Assembly (NCBI GenBank): GCA_013215295.1
Contig: JABSOZ010000005.1
Location: 186,001-250,000, forward strand
Length of the DNA stretch: 64,000 bases
DNA from: Colwellia sp.
GTDB lineage: Bacteria > Pseudomonadota > Gammaproteobacteria > Enterobacterales > Alteromonadaceae
Reading direction: 5' to 3'
The number at the start of each line of letters is the position of its first letter. Position 1 is the first letter of the stretch. The notes under the pieces are model-generated. The model saw nothing but the letters and a program-made list of their open reading frames with translations, was not told the DNA's origin and searched no databases. Made by a program: the position numbers and the translations under genes. Of this stretch, positions 63,413 through 64,000 are shown piece by piece.

Positions 63413-63925
63413 TTACGATGTTTTGTCTTCATCAAACGATTGCCTTGTTAGTTTTCTTATGTCCAAACTTTCTTCAACTATTCCCTGCTTCTGAGCTTCT
63501 AGTGCTTTTATTGCTTGTTGTTTTTGCTCTGGACTCAGGTTTTCATTCTCAGCTATTTTAGCCATCATAGCTGCAATTTTTTTGAGTTGTTCTCGATCAA
63601 AACCTATTCGATTGTTAGATATGTTTTCCATCATTTCGTTCAAGCGAACATTACTTTTTGCTTTATTAAATACACTCGGATCAAGTTCTATTGCCGCTTG
63701 TTCTGCTAATAATTCTCTGGCCGTTTCAGGCATAGCATAGATGTTAGATGTTGCATTTGTTTTTTCTCCATTCATTTTCTCTTGTGCTGTCCTTGATAAG
63801 GTAAAAGTATCTTTTTCAGCGGCGGCCAATTTCACATATTCATTACTGTGATCAAAATTAACATACGATTCACCTTTGATTTTTGCTTGAGCAATTATTT
63901 CAGTGTAATGAGTATTGATTATCAT
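63413..63925 (-). CDS. Hypothetical soluble helical protein
   Basis: This is a 170-residue polar protein without signal peptide or membrane span. The C-terminal half is strongly helical and Lys/Glu/Gln-rich (KKIAAMMAKIAENENLSPEQ, QAIKALEAQKQ), probably a coiled coil. The N-terminal half has TFTLSRTAQEKMNGEK, a pattern seen in short regulatory or flagellar-export-type proteins, but I do not recognise a family. It is convergent with the ATPase gene across 179 bp that hold no clear feature. The last 75 bases of the window show nothing. Confidence 0.6.
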   Translation of the reverse strand: MIINTHYTEIIAQAKIKGESYVNFDHSNEYVKLAAAEKDTFTLSRTAQEKMNGEKTNATSNIYAMPETARELLAEQAAIELDPSVFNKAKSNVRLNEMMENISNNRIGFDREQLKKIAAMMAKIAENENLSPEQKQQAIKALEAQKQGIVEESLDIRKLTRQSFDEDKTS

Positions 63926-64000
63926 AGCTTCGATGTTTTTTACTTAATTATCTCAATCCCGTACAAGCATTTATCAAGCCATTTAGCAGGTTCTTGCCTT

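Overview
The window is AT-rich (by eye well under 45% GC) and reads as the chromosome of a marine gammaproteobacterium of the Alteromonadales, most likely Colwelliaceae (Colwellia/Thalassotalea type). The basis is the core block folD, tRNA cluster, tig-clpP-clpX-lon-hupB-ppiD, the many TonB-dependent receptors and FecI/FecR pairs, and families such as VF530, MerC and GltS. The genus is inferred, not proven.

Layout. 0.2-5.7 kb: a membrane protein, a secreted HExxH peptidase-like protein, a YkgJ Fe/Zn cluster protein, an exported peroxiredoxin, a two-subunit bacterioferritin operon, bacterioferritin-associated ferredoxin behind a Fur box, and folD. 5.96-6.46 kb: a tRNA operon (Pro-Arg-His-Pro). 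6.9-15.8 kb: protein quality control (trigger factor, ClpP, ClpX, Lon with a sigma-32-like promoter, HU-beta, PpiD). 15.9-21.6 kb: methyltransferases, a DJ-1/PfpI protein, VF530, an SDR, a crotonase behind a perfect hairpin, and a radical SAM protein.

Accessory regions. 21.6-23.8 kb: a reduced mercury module (merR, merC, GDCCVxC protein) followed by a wrecked tyrosine recombinase. 24-36.7 kb: secreted hydrolases and two CadC-type membrane regulators, each with an associated IroE/Fes-like esterase; a 31-nt piece of the tRNA-His gene lies between the two regulators. 37-41.6 kb: a sulfane-sulfur module (ArsR-rhodanese regulator, persulfide-dioxygenase-like MBL protein, MFS transporter, Dabb and cupin proteins). 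It is bordered by a truncated relative of the same recombinase and by near-identical 18-bp repeats. 41.8-53 kb: gltS with an attenuator-like leader and an unlisted 55-codon ORF, then fecI-fecR-STN TonB receptor, an ArgR paralogue, an aminotransferase and a second TonB receptor. This looks like one import-and-use locus for an amino-acid-like substrate.

53.6-58.9 kb: a membrane-anchored FKBP, a GbsR-type regulator with an FNR-like site in front of a CIO-type cydAB, and an HflX-type GTPase. 59.2-64 kb: a secreted alpha/beta hydrolase, four short same-strand genes each preceded by a copy of one ~50-bp repeat (membrane protein, two lipoproteins, a COG3910-type ATPase), and an unknown coiled-coil protein.
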